A stretch of 64,000 nt of DNA. Origin: Sphaerotilus microaerophilus. GTDB taxonomy: Bacteria > Pseudomonadota > Gammaproteobacteria > Burkholderiales > Burkholderiaceae_C. Position 1 is the stretch's first letter. Each line of letters starts with the position of its first letter. Where the stretch lies: assembly GCF_023734135.1 (NCBI RefSeq), contig NZ_AP025730.1, forward strand, positions 2,542,001 to 2,606,000, written 5' to 3'. Both the position numbers and the translations under genes were made by a program. This document shows, one piece after another, positions 44,496-55,812 of the stretch. The notes below the pieces were generated by a model, which did no database searches, had not been told where the DNA came from, and was given only the letters and a program-made list of their open reading frames with translations.

Positions 44496-45899
44496 ATGGA
44501 AACCACCCTGCACACCCCCTCCGCCGCCGCTGCCGCCACCGCCAGCCGCGAGCTGGTCGACTACAACGACCTGCCCTGCTGCCCGCAGCTGGAGACCGAC
44601 CGCATCTGCGACGTCGTCGACCTGCGCCGCCGGCTGGTCTTCCCGACCCCGGTGCGTGGCCCGAAGGAGCAGCCCATCAAGGTGGAGGTGATCTTCCACA
44701 CCCGCTTCACCCGCTGCCCGGGCCCGTTGGCGCTGGGCGACATCGCCTACAGCACCACGCTGCTGCCCGGCGAGAAGGTGCGCCTGGCCACCACCGACCG
44801 ACGCAGCCGCTTCAGCTTCGACAGCGAGTCCAAGCTGAGCTGGCGCAGCGAGCAGATCAGCGAGGAGCAGTACCGGCTGCGCGCGCTGCGCGCCTTCATG
44901 GCCGACGAGAACTCGGTCGACCGCGGCAGTGACCGCTATAGCGAGCAGGGCAAGTGGGACTTCCACGGCGACGCCTCCGGCTCGCTGGGCTTCTTCTCGG
45001 CCAGCGCGGACACCAATGCCCGCGGCAGCCACAGCGCCTCCAGCGCACGCGACTACCTGCGCGAGCACCGCGCACACGCCGAGATGAGCGACCACCAGTC
45101 GGTGGAGGCCACCCGCAAGGCGCACAGCGTGTCGATCGGCGAGGTGTCCAGCCGCAGCCACGTGGAGGGCGAGTCCGAGGACCACTTCGAGGCCTCCTCG
45201 CGCGAGTTCCGCAACCCGAACACCTGCCACGCCGTCACCTTCATGTTCTACCGGCTCAACAAGCTGGAGACCATCAAGTTCGAGCTGCTGGCCATCGAGC
45301 GGCGCGTGCTCGACCCCGTGGCGCCCGCGCCGGTGGCGGGCAACCCCTTCCGTGCGGTGGGCCAGCTCGCCACCATCCCGCAGGAGCTGCCGGCCACCTC
45401 CGGCCAGCGCGCCGAGGTGCTCTCGCGCAGCATCGCGGCCGACCAGCAGGTGCTGGTGCAGGGCATCACGCCACTGCCGGGCGCGGCGCGTGGCCAGGTG
45501 CTGCTGGGCGCGGGCAGCGTGTCCATCGCCGCGCTGGCACAGGCGAACCTCGGAGAGGGCGAACCGCTGCCCGACGAGCTGCGCGCGAAGGCGCTGCAGT
45601 TCGTCGACGCCCAGCTGATGGCGCAGGGCCTGCTGCAGGAAGGCGGCGTGGTGTCGCGCAGCCTGCTCAAGGAGGTCAACTACAGCCGCACCACCAGCCT
45701 GCCCACGGCCGGCGTGATCGTGAAGAGCTGCATGGACGAGTGTGGCATCTGCGAGCCGCGGGTCGAGCGGCGCGAGGAGCTGGAGCTGGAGCGCCTGGCG
45801 CTGCAGAACAAGCTGCTGGAGCGCCAGATCGAGCTGCTCGGCCAGGCCCAGGAGTACCGCTGCTGCCCGGGCGTCTCGACCGAAGCCGAGCCGGCATGA
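44496..45899 (+). CDS. Protein of unknown function with Cys cluster and C-terminal coiled coil
   Basis: 467 residues behind GGAGCCC. Layout: CC pair at residues 28-29, a conserved-looking beta-rich part (VEVIFHTRFTRCPGPLALGDIAYSTTLLPGEKVRL), a Ser/His/Glu-rich middle (about 160-235), a helical part, then CMDECGIC (C-x3-C-x2-C, a possible metal site), a charged coiled coil (about 420-455) and a CC pair near the end. No signal peptide or membrane segment. I recognise no family. It ends the four-gene run that starts at 41257; the next gene has its own LexA-type promoter. Confidence 0.75.
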   Translation: METTLHTPSAAAAATASRELVDYNDLPCCPQLETDRICDVVDLRRRLVFPTPVRGPKEQPIKVEVIFHTRFTRCPGPLALGDIAYSTTLLPGEKVRLATTDRRSRFSFDSESKLSWRSEQISEEQYRLRALRAFMADENSVDRGSDRYSEQGKWDFHGDASGSLGFFSASADTNARGSHSASSARDYLREHRAHAEMSDHQSVEATRKAHSVSIGEVSSRSHVEGESEDHFEASSREFRNPNTCHAVTFMFYRLNKLETIKFELLAIERRVLDPVAPAPVAGNPFRAVGQLATIPQELPATSGQRAEVLSRSIAADQQVLVQGITPLPGAARGQVLLGAGSVSIAALAQANLGEGEPLPDELRAKALQFVDAQLMAQGLLQEGGVVSRSLLKEVNYSRTTSLPTAGVIVKSCMDECGICEPRVERREELELERLALQNKLLERQIELLGQAQEYRCCPGVSTEAEPA

Positions 45900-45950
45900 C
45901 CCTGCGGGCGGGCGGGATGTGGCGAGCGGGTTCTGCGTGAGTGTCAAATA

Positions 45951-45966
45951 CTGTATAAATAAACAG
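45951..45966. promoter_or_regulatory. LexA (SOS) box before the radical SAM gene
   Basis: CTGT-N8-ACAG with an AT-rich centre (ATAAATAA), a full match to the E. coli-type SOS box. TATAAA inside it can serve as the -10 box, so LexA would block transcription directly. It lies 33 bases before the ATG at 45999. Confidence 0.75.
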
Positions 45967-45998
45967 TCATTAAGTGCCGCCATCCGAACCGACCGACC

Positions 45999-47189
45999 AT
46001 GTCCCGACCCGTCGATCCCCGCGCTGATCCTCCTTGCGACGCCCCCAGTGACGGAGGTGGCGATCTGCGGCTGCCACCGCCACCCGCGGCCCTGCGCGGG
46101 CGCGGCACCGGCTGGCAGGTGGCGCACCGCTTCGAGCGCCGCGCGCGAGAGGCCTTTGACGACGGCTGGGGGGCGCTGGACCAAGTGGTGCAGGCGACGC
46201 AGGAGGAGCAGGCCGAGCCGCCGGCGCCGCACACCGAGGTGCTGGAGGAGCGCGCCGGCGAGATCCTGGCGCACAACGATTCGCCGGACGTGCCCTTCGA
46301 GTTTTCGATCAACCCCTACCGCGGCTGCGAGCATGGCTGCATCTACTGCTACGCGCGGCCGACACACGGCTACCTGAACCTGTCGCCGGGGCTGGACTTC
46401 GAGACGAAGATCGTCGCCAAGGTCAACGCCGCCGAGCGCCTGCGCGTGGCGCTGCGCCGCCCCTCCTGGCGGCCGCAGTCGATCAACCTGGGCTCGGCCA
46501 CCGACGCCTACCAGCCGGTCGAGCGCCGGCTGCGTCTCACCCGCGGCGTGCTGGAGGTGTTGCACGAGGCGGGCCAGCCGGTGTCCATCGTCACCAAGTC
46601 GGGCGGCATCGTGCGCGACCTGGACCTGCTGGCCGAGATGGCCGCGCGCCGCCAGGTGCTGGTGTTCATCAGCGTGACCACGCTGGACAACGCGCTGTCG
46701 CGCATCCTGGAGCCGCGTGCTACTGCGCCGCAGCGCCGGCTGGCGGCGATCCGGCGGCTGGCCGACGCGGGGGTGTGGGTGGGGGTGAACGTGGCACCGA
46801 TCATCCCCTTCGTCAACGAGCCGGAGATCGAGCAGATCCTGGCCGCCGCCGCGCAGGCCGGTGCCCGCAGCGCGCACTGGACGGTGGTGCGCCTGCCCTG
46901 GGAGGTGAACCCCCTGTTCCAGCACTGGCTGGCGCAGCACTTTCCGGACCGGGCCGAGCGCGTCATGGCGCGCCTGCGCGAGATGCGCGGCGGCCGGGCC
47001 TACGACGCCGATTTCCGCCACCGCATGAAGGGCGAGGGCCCGTGGGCACAACTGATCCGCCAGCGGGTGGAGAAGGGCGCCGCGCGGGTGGGCCTGCTGC
47101 GCGAGACGCCGGTACTCGACACCTCGGGCTTTTGCCCACCCCGGGCACCGCAGGCCGTGGGGGCACCCGAGCAGGGCAGCCTGTTCTGA
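45999..47189 (+). CDS. Radical SAM protein of the PA0069 / SPL-related family
   Basis: 396 residues. The 4Fe-4S-SAM motif is C110-x3-C114-x2-C117 (CEHGCIYCYARPTHGY), the arrangement of spore photoproduct lyase-related proteins, with the NPYRGCEHGC lead-in. LGSATDAYQP, SIVTKSGGIVRDLDLL and VNVAPIIPFVNEPE are family motifs. The function is unproven; DNA-lesion chemistry is a reasonable guess given the family and the LexA box immediately upstream. No operon partner follows closely. Confidence 0.9.
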   Translation: MSRPVDPRADPPCDAPSDGGGDLRLPPPPAALRGRGTGWQVAHRFERRAREAFDDGWGALDQVVQATQEEQAEPPAPHTEVLEERAGEILAHNDSPDVPFEFSINPYRGCEHGCIYCYARPTHGYLNLSPGLDFETKIVAKVNAAERLRVALRRPSWRPQSINLGSATDAYQPVERRLRLTRGVLEVLHEAGQPVSIVTKSGGIVRDLDLLAEMAARRQVLVFISVTTLDNALSRILEPRATAPQRRLAAIRRLADAGVWVGVNVAPIIPFVNEPEIEQILAAAAQAGARSAHWTVVRLPWEVNPLFQHWLAQHFPDRAERVMARLREMRGGRAYDADFRHRMKGEGPWAQLIRQRVEKGAARVGLLRETPVLDTSGFCPPRAPQAVGAPEQGSLF

Positions 47190-47373
47190 CGCGGTGGACG
47201 GGCCGGGCCTGGCTTTGCGGGTGCGATGCAGGCTGAGGTGGACCGCGGGATCGGAGGATGGAGTGCGTTGATTGCACAGATAGGTTCGTTTTTTGCGCTT
47301 GAGCTGTGCTCTTCGTGCACTTAGCATCACGTCCCAACCCGTTCATCCCGTCCACGAATTCAGGATCCTCACG

Positions 47374-48555
47374 ATGGCCAGCTCCAAAGCCTCCTTCCAC
47401 TGGGACGACGCCCTGCTGCTCGACAGCCAGCTCAGCGACGACGAGCGCGCCGTGCGCGATGCCGCCCGCGCCTACTGCCAGGACCGGCTGATGCCGCGGG
47501 TGCTGGAGGCCTTCCGCCATGAGCGCACCGACGTCGGCATCTTCCGCGAGATGGGTGACCTCGGCCTGCTCGGCCCGACCATCCCCGAGGCCTACGGCGG
47601 CTCCGGCCTGAACTACGTCTGCTACGGCCTGATCGCCCGTGAGGTGGAGCGCGTCGATTCTGGCTACCGCTCGATGATGAGCGTGCAGTCCTCGCTGGTG
47701 ATGGTGCCGATCAACGAGTTCGGCAGCGAGGCGACCAAGCAGAAGTACCTGCCCAAGCTGGCCAGCGGCGAGTGGATTGGCTGCTTTGGCCTGACCGAGC
47801 CGAACCACGGCTCCGACCCCGGCAGCATGGTCACCCGCGCCAGGAAGGTGCCGGGCGGCTACAGCCTGAGCGGCGCCAAGATGTGGATCACCAACAGCCC
47901 GATCGCCGACGTGTTCGTGGTCTGGGCCAAGGACGATGAAGGCGCGATCCGCGGCTTCGTGCTGGAGAAGGGCTGGAAGGGCCTGAGCGCCCCGGCGATC
48001 CACGGCAAGGTGGGCCTGCGTGCCTCGATCACCGGCGAGATCGTGATGGACGAGGTGTTCTGCCCGGAGGAAAACGCCTTCCCGGACGTGCGCGGCCTGA
48101 AGGGCCCGTTCACCTGCCTGAACAGCGCGCGCTACGGCATCGCCTGGGGTGCGCTGGGTGCGGCCGAGTTCTGCTTCCACACCGCGCGCCAGTACACGAT
48201 GGACCGTCGTCAGTTCGGTAAACCCCTGGCGGCCAACCAGCTGGTGCAGAAGAAGCTGGCCGACATGCTCACCGAGATCACCCTGGGCCTGCAAGGCTGC
48301 CTGCGCCTGGGCCGCATGAAGGACGAGGGCAGCGCCGCGGTGGAGATCACCAGCATCATGAAGCGCAACTCCTGCGGCAAGAGCCTGGACATCGCCCGCA
48401 CCGCGCGCGACATGCTGGGCGGCAACGGCATCAGCGACGAGTTCGGCGTGGCCCGCCACCTCGTCAACCTGGAGGTGGTCAACACCTACGAGGGCACGCA
48501 CGACGTGCACGCGCTGATCCTGGGCCGCGCCATCACCGGCATCGCTGCGTTCTGA
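47374..48555 (+). CDS. gcdH: Glutaryl-CoA dehydrogenase
   Basis: 393 residues from the ATG at 47374. It is an acyl-CoA dehydrogenase that oxidises and decarboxylates glutaryl-CoA to crotonyl-CoA, in lysine, tryptophan and some aromatic breakdown. [13 protein letters not shown] and [17 protein letters not shown] line the FAD and substrate site, and [21 protein letters not shown] holds the catalytic Glu with GcdH-type context. The N-terminal [22 protein letters not shown] is typical. A CoA-transferase gene follows after 3 bases, a common pair. Confidence 0.93.
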   Translation: MASSKASFHWDDALLLDSQLSDDERAVRDAARAYCQDRLMPRVLEAFRHERTDVGIFREMGDLGLLGPTIPEAYGGSGLNYVCYGLIAREVERVDSGYRSMMSVQSSLVMVPINEFGSEATKQKYLPKLASGEWIGCFGLTEPNHGSDPGSMVTRARKVPGGYSLSGAKMWITNSPIADVFVVWAKDDEGAIRGFVLEKGWKGLSAPAIHGKVGLRASITGEIVMDEVFCPEENAFPDVRGLKGPFTCLNSARYGIAWGALGAAEFCFHTARQYTMDRRQFGKPLAANQLVQKKLADMLTEITLGLQGCLRLGRMKDEGSAAVEITSIMKRNSCGKSLDIARTARDMLGGNGISDEFGVARHLVNLEVVNTYEGTHDVHALILGRAITGIAAF

Positions 48556-48558
48556 GCG

Positions 48559-49767
48559 ATGCAAGCCGGCGCACTGAAGGGCATCAAGGTCCTCGATCTC
48601 TCGCGCGTGCTGGCCGGGCCCTGGGCGGGGCAGATGCTGGCGGACCTGGGGGCGGACGTGATCAAGGTCGAGCGCCCCGGCGCCGGCGATGACACCCGTG
48701 CCTGGGGCCCTCCCTGGCTGAAGGACGCCGAGGGCCGCGACACGCGTGATGCGGCCTATTTCTTCTGCGCCAACCGCAACAAGCGCTCGGTGGCGATCGA
48801 CATCGCCACGCCCGATGGGCAGGCGCTGGTGCGGCGCCTCGCCGCCGAGGCGGACGTGCTGCTGGAGAACTTCAAGGTCGGCGGACTGAGGCAGTACGGG
48901 CTGGACTTCGAAAGCCTGAAGGCCGTCAACCCGCGGCTGATCTACTGCTCGATCACCGGCTTCGGCCAGGACGGGCCCTACGCGCAGCGCCCGGGCTACG
49001 ACTTCCTGATCCAGGGCATGGGCGGGCTGATGAGCGTGACCGGGCCGGCCGAGACCGCGCGGGCCGAGGGTGAGCCGCTGCCCGAAGGGCAGGGGCCGCA
49101 GAAGGTGGGCGTGGCGCTGGTGGACATCATGACCGGGCTGTACGCCAGCATCGGCGTGCTGGCCGCGCTGCAACACCGCCACGCGACCGGCGAGGGCCAG
49201 CACATCGACCTGGCGTTGCTGGACGTGCAGGTGGCCGCACTCGCCAACCAGACGGCCAATCACCTGATCGGCGGGCTGGTGCCCAAGCGGATGGGCAATG
49301 CCCACCCGAACATCGTGCCGTACCAGGACTTCCCGACCGCCGATGGCGACATGATCGTGGCGGTGGGCAACGACGCGCAGTTCGCCCGGCTGGCCGAGTC
49401 GGCGGGCCACGCCGAGTGGGCCAGCGACGATCGCTTTGCCACCAACGCGGCCCGCGTGGCGAACCGCGCCGTGCTGATCCCGCTGCTGCGCCAGGCCACG
49501 GTGATGCGCACGACGCGCGAGTGGATCGAGCGGCTGGAGGCGGCGGGTGTGCCCTGCGGGCCGATCAACCGGCTCGACGAGGTGTTCGCCGACCCGCAGG
49601 TGATCGCGCGTGGCCTGCGTGTGGACCTGCCGCACCCCGTGGCGGGGACGGTGCCGGGGGTGGCTAACCCGATCCGGCTGTCCGCCTCGCCGGTGGCCTA
49701 CCGCATGGCCCCGCCGCTGCTCGGGCAGCACACCGACGAGGTGCTGCGGGACTGGCTGGGCGATTGA
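48559..49767 (+). CDS. Family III CoA-transferase (CaiB/BaiF type), probably for glutarate
   Basis: 402 residues. KGIKVLDLSRVLAGPWAGQMLADLGADVIKVE is the standard start, GFGQDGPYAQRPGYDFLIQGMGGLMSVTG leads to the active region, and the catalytic Asp is probably in VALVDIMTGLYA. These enzymes move CoA between acids without thioester hydrolysis. The 3-base spacing to gcdH suggests it makes glutaryl-CoA from glutarate with succinyl-CoA as donor; this rests on context, since family III specificity cannot be read from motifs. Confidence 0.88.
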   Translation: MQAGALKGIKVLDLSRVLAGPWAGQMLADLGADVIKVERPGAGDDTRAWGPPWLKDAEGRDTRDAAYFFCANRNKRSVAIDIATPDGQALVRRLAAEADVLLENFKVGGLRQYGLDFESLKAVNPRLIYCSITGFGQDGPYAQRPGYDFLIQGMGGLMSVTGPAETARAEGEPLPEGQGPQKVGVALVDIMTGLYASIGVLAALQHRHATGEGQHIDLALLDVQVAALANQTANHLIGGLVPKRMGNAHPNIVPYQDFPTADGDMIVAVGNDAQFARLAESAGHAEWASDDRFATNAARVANRAVLIPLLRQATVMRTTREWIERLEAAGVPCGPINRLDEVFADPQVIARGLRVDLPHPVAGTVPGVANPIRLSASPVAYRMAPPLLGQHTDEVLRDWLGD

Positions 49768-49803
49768 CCCCGCCGCGCGCGTGGCGCTCGCCCGGCGGGC
49801 GGA

Positions 49804-51429
49804 TCAGGCGCGCATCGCCAGCGCGCCCGCTTGGCGGCCGACCTCGGACAGGCTGACGCGGGTGCCCTTGGTGCAGAAGCGTTCCTGCAGTGCATTGACG
49901 CGCTTCATCATCGGCTCGTAGAGCTCGATGCGCTCGCGGTGGCGCTGCAGCACCATGCTGGCGAGTTCCAGCAGCTTGGCATTGAGCGTTTCCTCGCCCT
50001 GGCGCAGCAAGGTCTGCACGGCCACGAGGGGTGAGCCCTTGATGCTGTGGGTCATGGCCTGCTCGGCCATCGCGCCCACGCGGGCGTGGGCGTCGCGCAC
50101 CACCTGCTGGTAGACGTCATGACCGAAGGCGGCGGCACAGAGCAGGTCCGTGCCAGCCTTGGAGACACAGAAGCGCATCGCCACGTTGCCCACCCAGACC
50201 TCGGCGTCAGGCAGCTGGACCTCGGTGCGCGCCAGGCGGGCCAGCAGCGCGATGAGGTTGGAGGCGGCCTCGAAGTCGTAGTCGTCGTCGCGGACCTCGC
50301 TGGCGACGCCCTTGACCTGGACGATGGCCCGGGCGATCTGCCGGTCCGCCACGCTGCGCAGGATGGTGCCCAGGCCCATGAAGCGCTGGATGCGGCGGCT
50401 TTCCGGGTGGCGCTCGCAGGCGTGGGCGAGGTTGTCGAGGGTGCGGACCATGCCGCGCGCGTCGGCGCTGTCGAACTTCAGCAGGGCCAGCAGCACGAGC
50501 GTTTCCAGGTCGAACATCTTGCTGGACATGCCCGTGCTCACCGCGCGGTCCAGCGCCTTCTCGCTTTCCTTGAAGTCCCCCGTGTAGAAGGCCAGCATGC
50601 CCTGCTTCTGCAGCCGCATGACGCTCGCCGGGGTCAGTTCGCAGGCCTTGCGGTAGGTTTCCAGCGCGGCCTTGAAGTCGCCGTGCTCCACCTGCACGCG
50701 CCCCATCACGTCGTAGGCGTCCGCGTAGGCCGGGTTGCCGGCGATGAGCGATTCGAGTGTGCGCTTGGCCTGCTCGGTGCCGCCGCCCTCGATCTCCGCG
50801 CGCGCGATGCCCAGCTTGGCCCAGGGCAGGGCGCGGGCCTCACGCACGGCGTCGAACATGCGCCGTGCCGCGTCATGCCGCCCCAGGCGCAGCAGCAGCT
50901 CGGCGCCGACGCGCGCGGCGTAGAGCCAGTACTCGCCGCGCTCGGTGAAGCGCTTCACGCACATGATGGCTGCCTGCTCGAATTGGCGGGCCTCGATGGC
51001 GTCGAAGATGTCGCGCAGCACCCGCTTGCGGCGGCGCGCCTGGGTGAGGCGCTCACCCAGAGCGGCGGCGTTGTGGGGCTTGAGCAGGTAGCTGTCCAGC
51101 GCCGATTCGGCCGCTTCAGCGACCTTGCCGTAGGAGGCCTCGCCGGTGACCATCACGAAGACGGTCGCAAAGGGCAGTAGCTGGGCACGCCGCAGGTCGT
51201 CCAGCAGGTCCTGGCCGCCCATGATCGACTGGTCGAAATGGTGCTCGCACAGCACGATGTCGAAGACACGCTCTTCGAGGATCTTGCGCGCGTCCTCGGG
51301 CCGGCTGGCCTGGGCCACCGTGCCGACGCCCCAGTCGCGCAGCATCGACACGAGGGTGCTGCGCGAAGTGGGGTTGCCATCGATGACGAGGGCGCGGCAG
51401 TCGCCGATTTCTGGATCGAGCAGTTGCAT
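49804..51429 (-). CDS. Receiver-like/TPR protein with altered phospho-site
   Basis: 541 residues. The N-terminal ~125 residues are a CheY-like receiver fold (ALVIDGNPTSRSTLVSMLRDWG, in two parts; SYLLKPHN keeps the Lys). The phospho-acceptor position is Glu62 (FDIVLCEHHF) instead of Asp, and the first acidic patch is DG rather than DD/ED, so normal phosphorylation is unlikely. TPR repeats follow from about 150 to 320 (AYADAYDVMGRVQVEHGDFKAALETYRKA, in two parts), then a helical C-terminal domain. No output DNA-binding domain, so it is probably a protein-interaction regulator. Convergent with the CoA-transferase gene. Confidence 0.85.
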   Translation of the reverse strand: MQLLDPEIGDCRALVIDGNPTSRSTLVSMLRDWGVGTVAQASRPEDARKILEERVFDIVLCEHHFDQSIMGGQDLLDDLRRAQLLPFATVFVMVTGEASYGKVAEAAESALDSYLLKPHNAAALGERLTQARRRKRVLRDIFDAIEARQFEQAAIMCVKRFTERGEYWLYAARVGAELLLRLGRHDAARRMFDAVREARALPWAKLGIARAEIEGGGTEQAKRTLESLIAGNPAYADAYDVMGRVQVEHGDFKAALETYRKACELTPASVMRLQKQGMLAFYTGDFKESEKALDRAVSTGMSSKMFDLETLVLLALLKFDSADARGMVRTLDNLAHACERHPESRRIQRFMGLGTILRSVADRQIARAIVQVKGVASEVRDDDYDFEAASNLIALLARLARTEVQLPDAEVWVGNVAMRFCVSKAGTDLLCAAAFGHDVYQQVVRDAHARVGAMAEQAMTHSIKGSPLVAVQTLLRQGEETLNAKLLELASMVLQRHRERIELYEPMMKRVNALQERFCTKGTRVSLSEVGRQAGALAMRA

Positions 51430-51577
51430 GCGGGGCGGTGAGGGGGAATGCGGCTGTCAGGGAAACCCATCCTGATATCGGCGGTTCCTCTGGGGGCTTG
51501 ATGGCCGCCGTGTCGGCGGCGCTTTCGCGCTGGCCGGCACGCCGAGCGGCGGCATCGGTCAGAGCCCGCGGGGCTGC

Positions 51578-51610
51578 ACCACAAACGAAACGGCCACCGA
51601 GGTGGCCGTT
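51578..51610 (-). terminator. Terminator downstream of dnaJ
   Basis: On the minus strand AACGGCCACC and GGTGGCCGTT form the stem, followed by TCGTTTGT, 40 bases after the dnaJ stop. Confidence 0.65.
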
Positions 51611-51649
51611 GTCGTCACCCGGGCCAACCGGATGGCCAAGTGGGGTGCT

Positions 51650-52810
51650 TCACTTGAAGAAGTCCTTCATCCGGTCGGTCCAGCTCTTGCCCGTGGGCGA
51701 GTGCTTGTCGCCCCCCTTCTTCAGCGACTCGTCCAGCTCCTTGAGCAGCTTGCGCTGGTGCTCGCTGAGCTTGACCGGCACCTCGACCTGGATGTGGCAG
51801 TACAGGTCGCCGGGGTAGTTGGAGCGGATGCCCTTGATGCCCTTGCCGCGCAGGCGGAAGGTCTTGCCGTGCTGTGTGCCCTCAGGCAGATCGATCTCCG
51901 CCTCGCCGCCCAGCGTCGGGATCTGGATGCTGCCGCCCAGCGCCGCGGTGACCACGCTGACCGGCACGGTGCAGTGCAGGTCGTCGCCGTCGCGCTCGAA
52001 GATGTCATGCTGCTTGATGCGGATCTCGACGTACAGGTCGCCCGCCGGCCCGCCGTGCATGCCCGGCTCGCCGTGGCCGCGCAGGGCGATGCGCTGGCCC
52101 TCGTTGATGCCCGCCGGGATCTTCACTTCCAGCGTCTTCTGCTTCTTGAGCTTGCCCGCGCCGTTGCAGCTGGTGCAGGGGTCGGAGATCACCTTGCCGC
52201 TGCCGTGGCAGTGCGGGCAGGTCTGCTGGATGCTGAAGAAGCCCTGGCGCAGGTGCACCGTACCTGAGCCATGGCAGGTGGCGCAGGTCTTGGCGCTGGT
52301 GCCGGGCTTGGCGCCGCTGCCGTGGCAGGTGTCGCATTCCTCCCAGGTCGGGATGCGGATCTGCGTTTCCTTGCCGTGGGCGGCCTCTTCCAGCGTGATC
52401 TCCATCGCGTAGGACAGGTCTGCGCCGCGGTAGACCTGCTGGCCGCCACCGCGCCGCCCACCGCCCGCGCCGCCCTGGCCGCCGAAGATGTCGCCGAAGA
52501 TGTCGCCGAAGGCCTCCGCGAAGCCGCCAAAGCCCTCGCCGCCCGCGCCCGGGCGGAAGCCCGCGCCACCGGCGTTGGGGTCCACGCCGGCGTGGCCGAA
52601 CTGGTCGTAGGCCTGGCGCTTCTGCGCATCGGAGAGCATCTCGTAGGCCTCCTTCGCCTCCTTGAATTTCTCCTCGGCCGCCTTGGCCCCGTCACCCTGG
52701 TTGCGGTCAGGGTGGAACTTCATGGCCAGCTTGCGGTAGGCCTTCTTGATTTCGTCGTCGCTGGCGGTCTTGCCCACCCCGAGGACTTCGTAGTAATCGC
52801 GCTTTGCCAT
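51650..52810 (-). CDS. dnaJ: Chaperone protein DnaJ (Hsp40)
   Basis: 386 residues. The J domain (1-70) has HPD at 33-35 that stimulates DnaK ATPase. A Gly/Phe-rich region, four CxxCxGxG zinc-finger repeats ([32 protein letters not shown]) and the two C-terminal substrate-binding beta-domains follow. Full-length class A co-chaperone. Downstream of dnaK on the same strand with a 140-base gap and followed by a terminator. Confidence 0.98.
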   Translation of the reverse strand: MAKRDYYEVLGVGKTASDDEIKKAYRKLAMKFHPDRNQGDGAKAAEEKFKEAKEAYEMLSDAQKRQAYDQFGHAGVDPNAGGAGFRPGAGGEGFGGFAEAFGDIFGDIFGGQGGAGGGRRGGGQQVYRGADLSYAMEITLEEAAHGKETQIRIPTWEECDTCHGSGAKPGTSAKTCATCHGSGTVHLRQGFFSIQQTCPHCHGSGKVISDPCTSCNGAGKLKKQKTLEVKIPAGINEGQRIALRGHGEPGMHGGPAGDLYVEIRIKQHDIFERDGDDLHCTVPVSVVTAALGGSIQIPTLGGEAEIDLPEGTQHGKTFRLRGKGIKGIRSNYPGDLYCHIQVEVPVKLSEHQRKLLKELDESLKKGGDKHSPTGKSWTDRMKDFFK

Positions 52811-52950
52811 GAGCTCTCTCTCTGGTCCGTGGAAGCTGATCCTTGGAAGCGAAACCGCCGCGTCGGGCAGCAGGCAGTGCCTGTCACCCCGAACGCGGCG
52901 TGGAACCGGGTGTCACCCGTGGCCGAACTGGCCCCGGGTGCGCCCGCAGA

Positions 52951-54900
<1,950 letters not shown>

Positions 54901-55012
54901 GTGGGTGCTCCTGGATGCTGAAACGGTTGTCTTCGAGTTGTGGTCCGGTGTCCGACTTTCAAGCCCTGTCAAGCCAGGTTGTGCTCAAAGTCGGTCCGGA
55001 GCTTGCTTTGGG

Positions 55013-55579
55013 TCACTTCGCAGCGGCCACGGTCACCAGCGCGGGGCGCAGCACCCGCTCGGCGATCAGGTAACCCTTCTGCAGCACGGCCACCACGGTG
55101 TTGGCCTCCTGTTCGGCCGGCACCACGCTGATGGCCTGGTGCTGGTGCGGGTCGAACTTCGTGCCGGCGGGCGGGTTGACCTCCAGCACCTTGTTGCGCT
55201 CCAGCGCCTGGCCGAGCTGGCGCAGCGTGGCGTGCACGCCCTCGATGAGCTGCTCGGGCGTGCCCTGGCTGCTGGCGTGGGTGGCAATCGCCAGCTCCAG
55301 GCTGTCCTTCACCGGCAGCATGGCCTCGGCGAAGGATTCCACCGCAAACTTGCGCGACTTGGCGATCTCTTCGTCGGCACGGCGGCGGGTGTTGTCGGCC
55401 TCGGCCTTGGCGCGCAGGTAGGCGTCGGCCAGCTCGACGTTCTTGGCTTCCAGCTCGGCGATGCGGGCCAACGTGGCATCGGCCTGTTCCGCCTGGGCGG
55501 CCGCAGCGGCGGCCTCGTTGGCCTCGGCCGAATCGTTGAGCGGGACGGATGGGTTGGCAGCTTGTCGTGGGTCGGTCAT
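55013..55579 (-). CDS. grpE: Nucleotide exchange factor GrpE
   Basis: 188 residues. An Ala/Glu-rich N-terminal coiled coil ([24 protein letters not shown], in part) precedes the conserved [19 protein letters not shown] segment and the C-terminal beta-domain ([38 protein letters not shown]). It releases ADP from DnaK and acts as the thermosensor of the system. First gene of the grpE-dnaK-dnaJ run, behind a sigma-32-like promoter. Confidence 0.97.
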   Translation of the reverse strand: MTDPRQAANPSVPLNDSAEANEAAAAAAQAEQADATLARIAELEAKNVELADAYLRAKAEADNTRRRADEEIAKSRKFAVESFAEAMLPVKDSLELAIATHASSQGTPEQLIEGVHATLRQLGQALERNKVLEVNPPAGTKFDPHQHQAISVVPAEQEANTVVAVLQKGYLIAERVLRPALVTVAAAK

Positions 55580-55618
55580 GGAGTGATTCCTCGCCGCATT
55601 TCAGCGGCCTCGCCACGA

Positions 55619-55646
55619 AATGACGGTTCGGACCTCGAATTCAAGG
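55619..55646 (-). promoter_or_regulatory. Sigma-32 (heat-shock) type promoter before grpE
   Basis: On the minus strand CCTTGAA (55646-55640) and CCGTCATT (55626-55619) are 13 bases apart, close to the heat-shock consensus CTTGAA…CCCCATnT. It lies 40 bases before the grpE ATG. Confidence 0.65.
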
Positions 55647-55812
55647 GGGCTGGAATGAGAAATTTGTCACGGTGGCGGACTTCGTTGCCCTGTCGTGGCG
55701 ATGTGGTTGGTTTTTCCACTTTGGCGGCCTCGCGCTTTGGCGCCGGGCAGGGCAAAATGGTGGGAATTCGTCCCATGGCGGCAGGTCGCCTGCGGGGCGC
55801 GCCCACCAAGAC

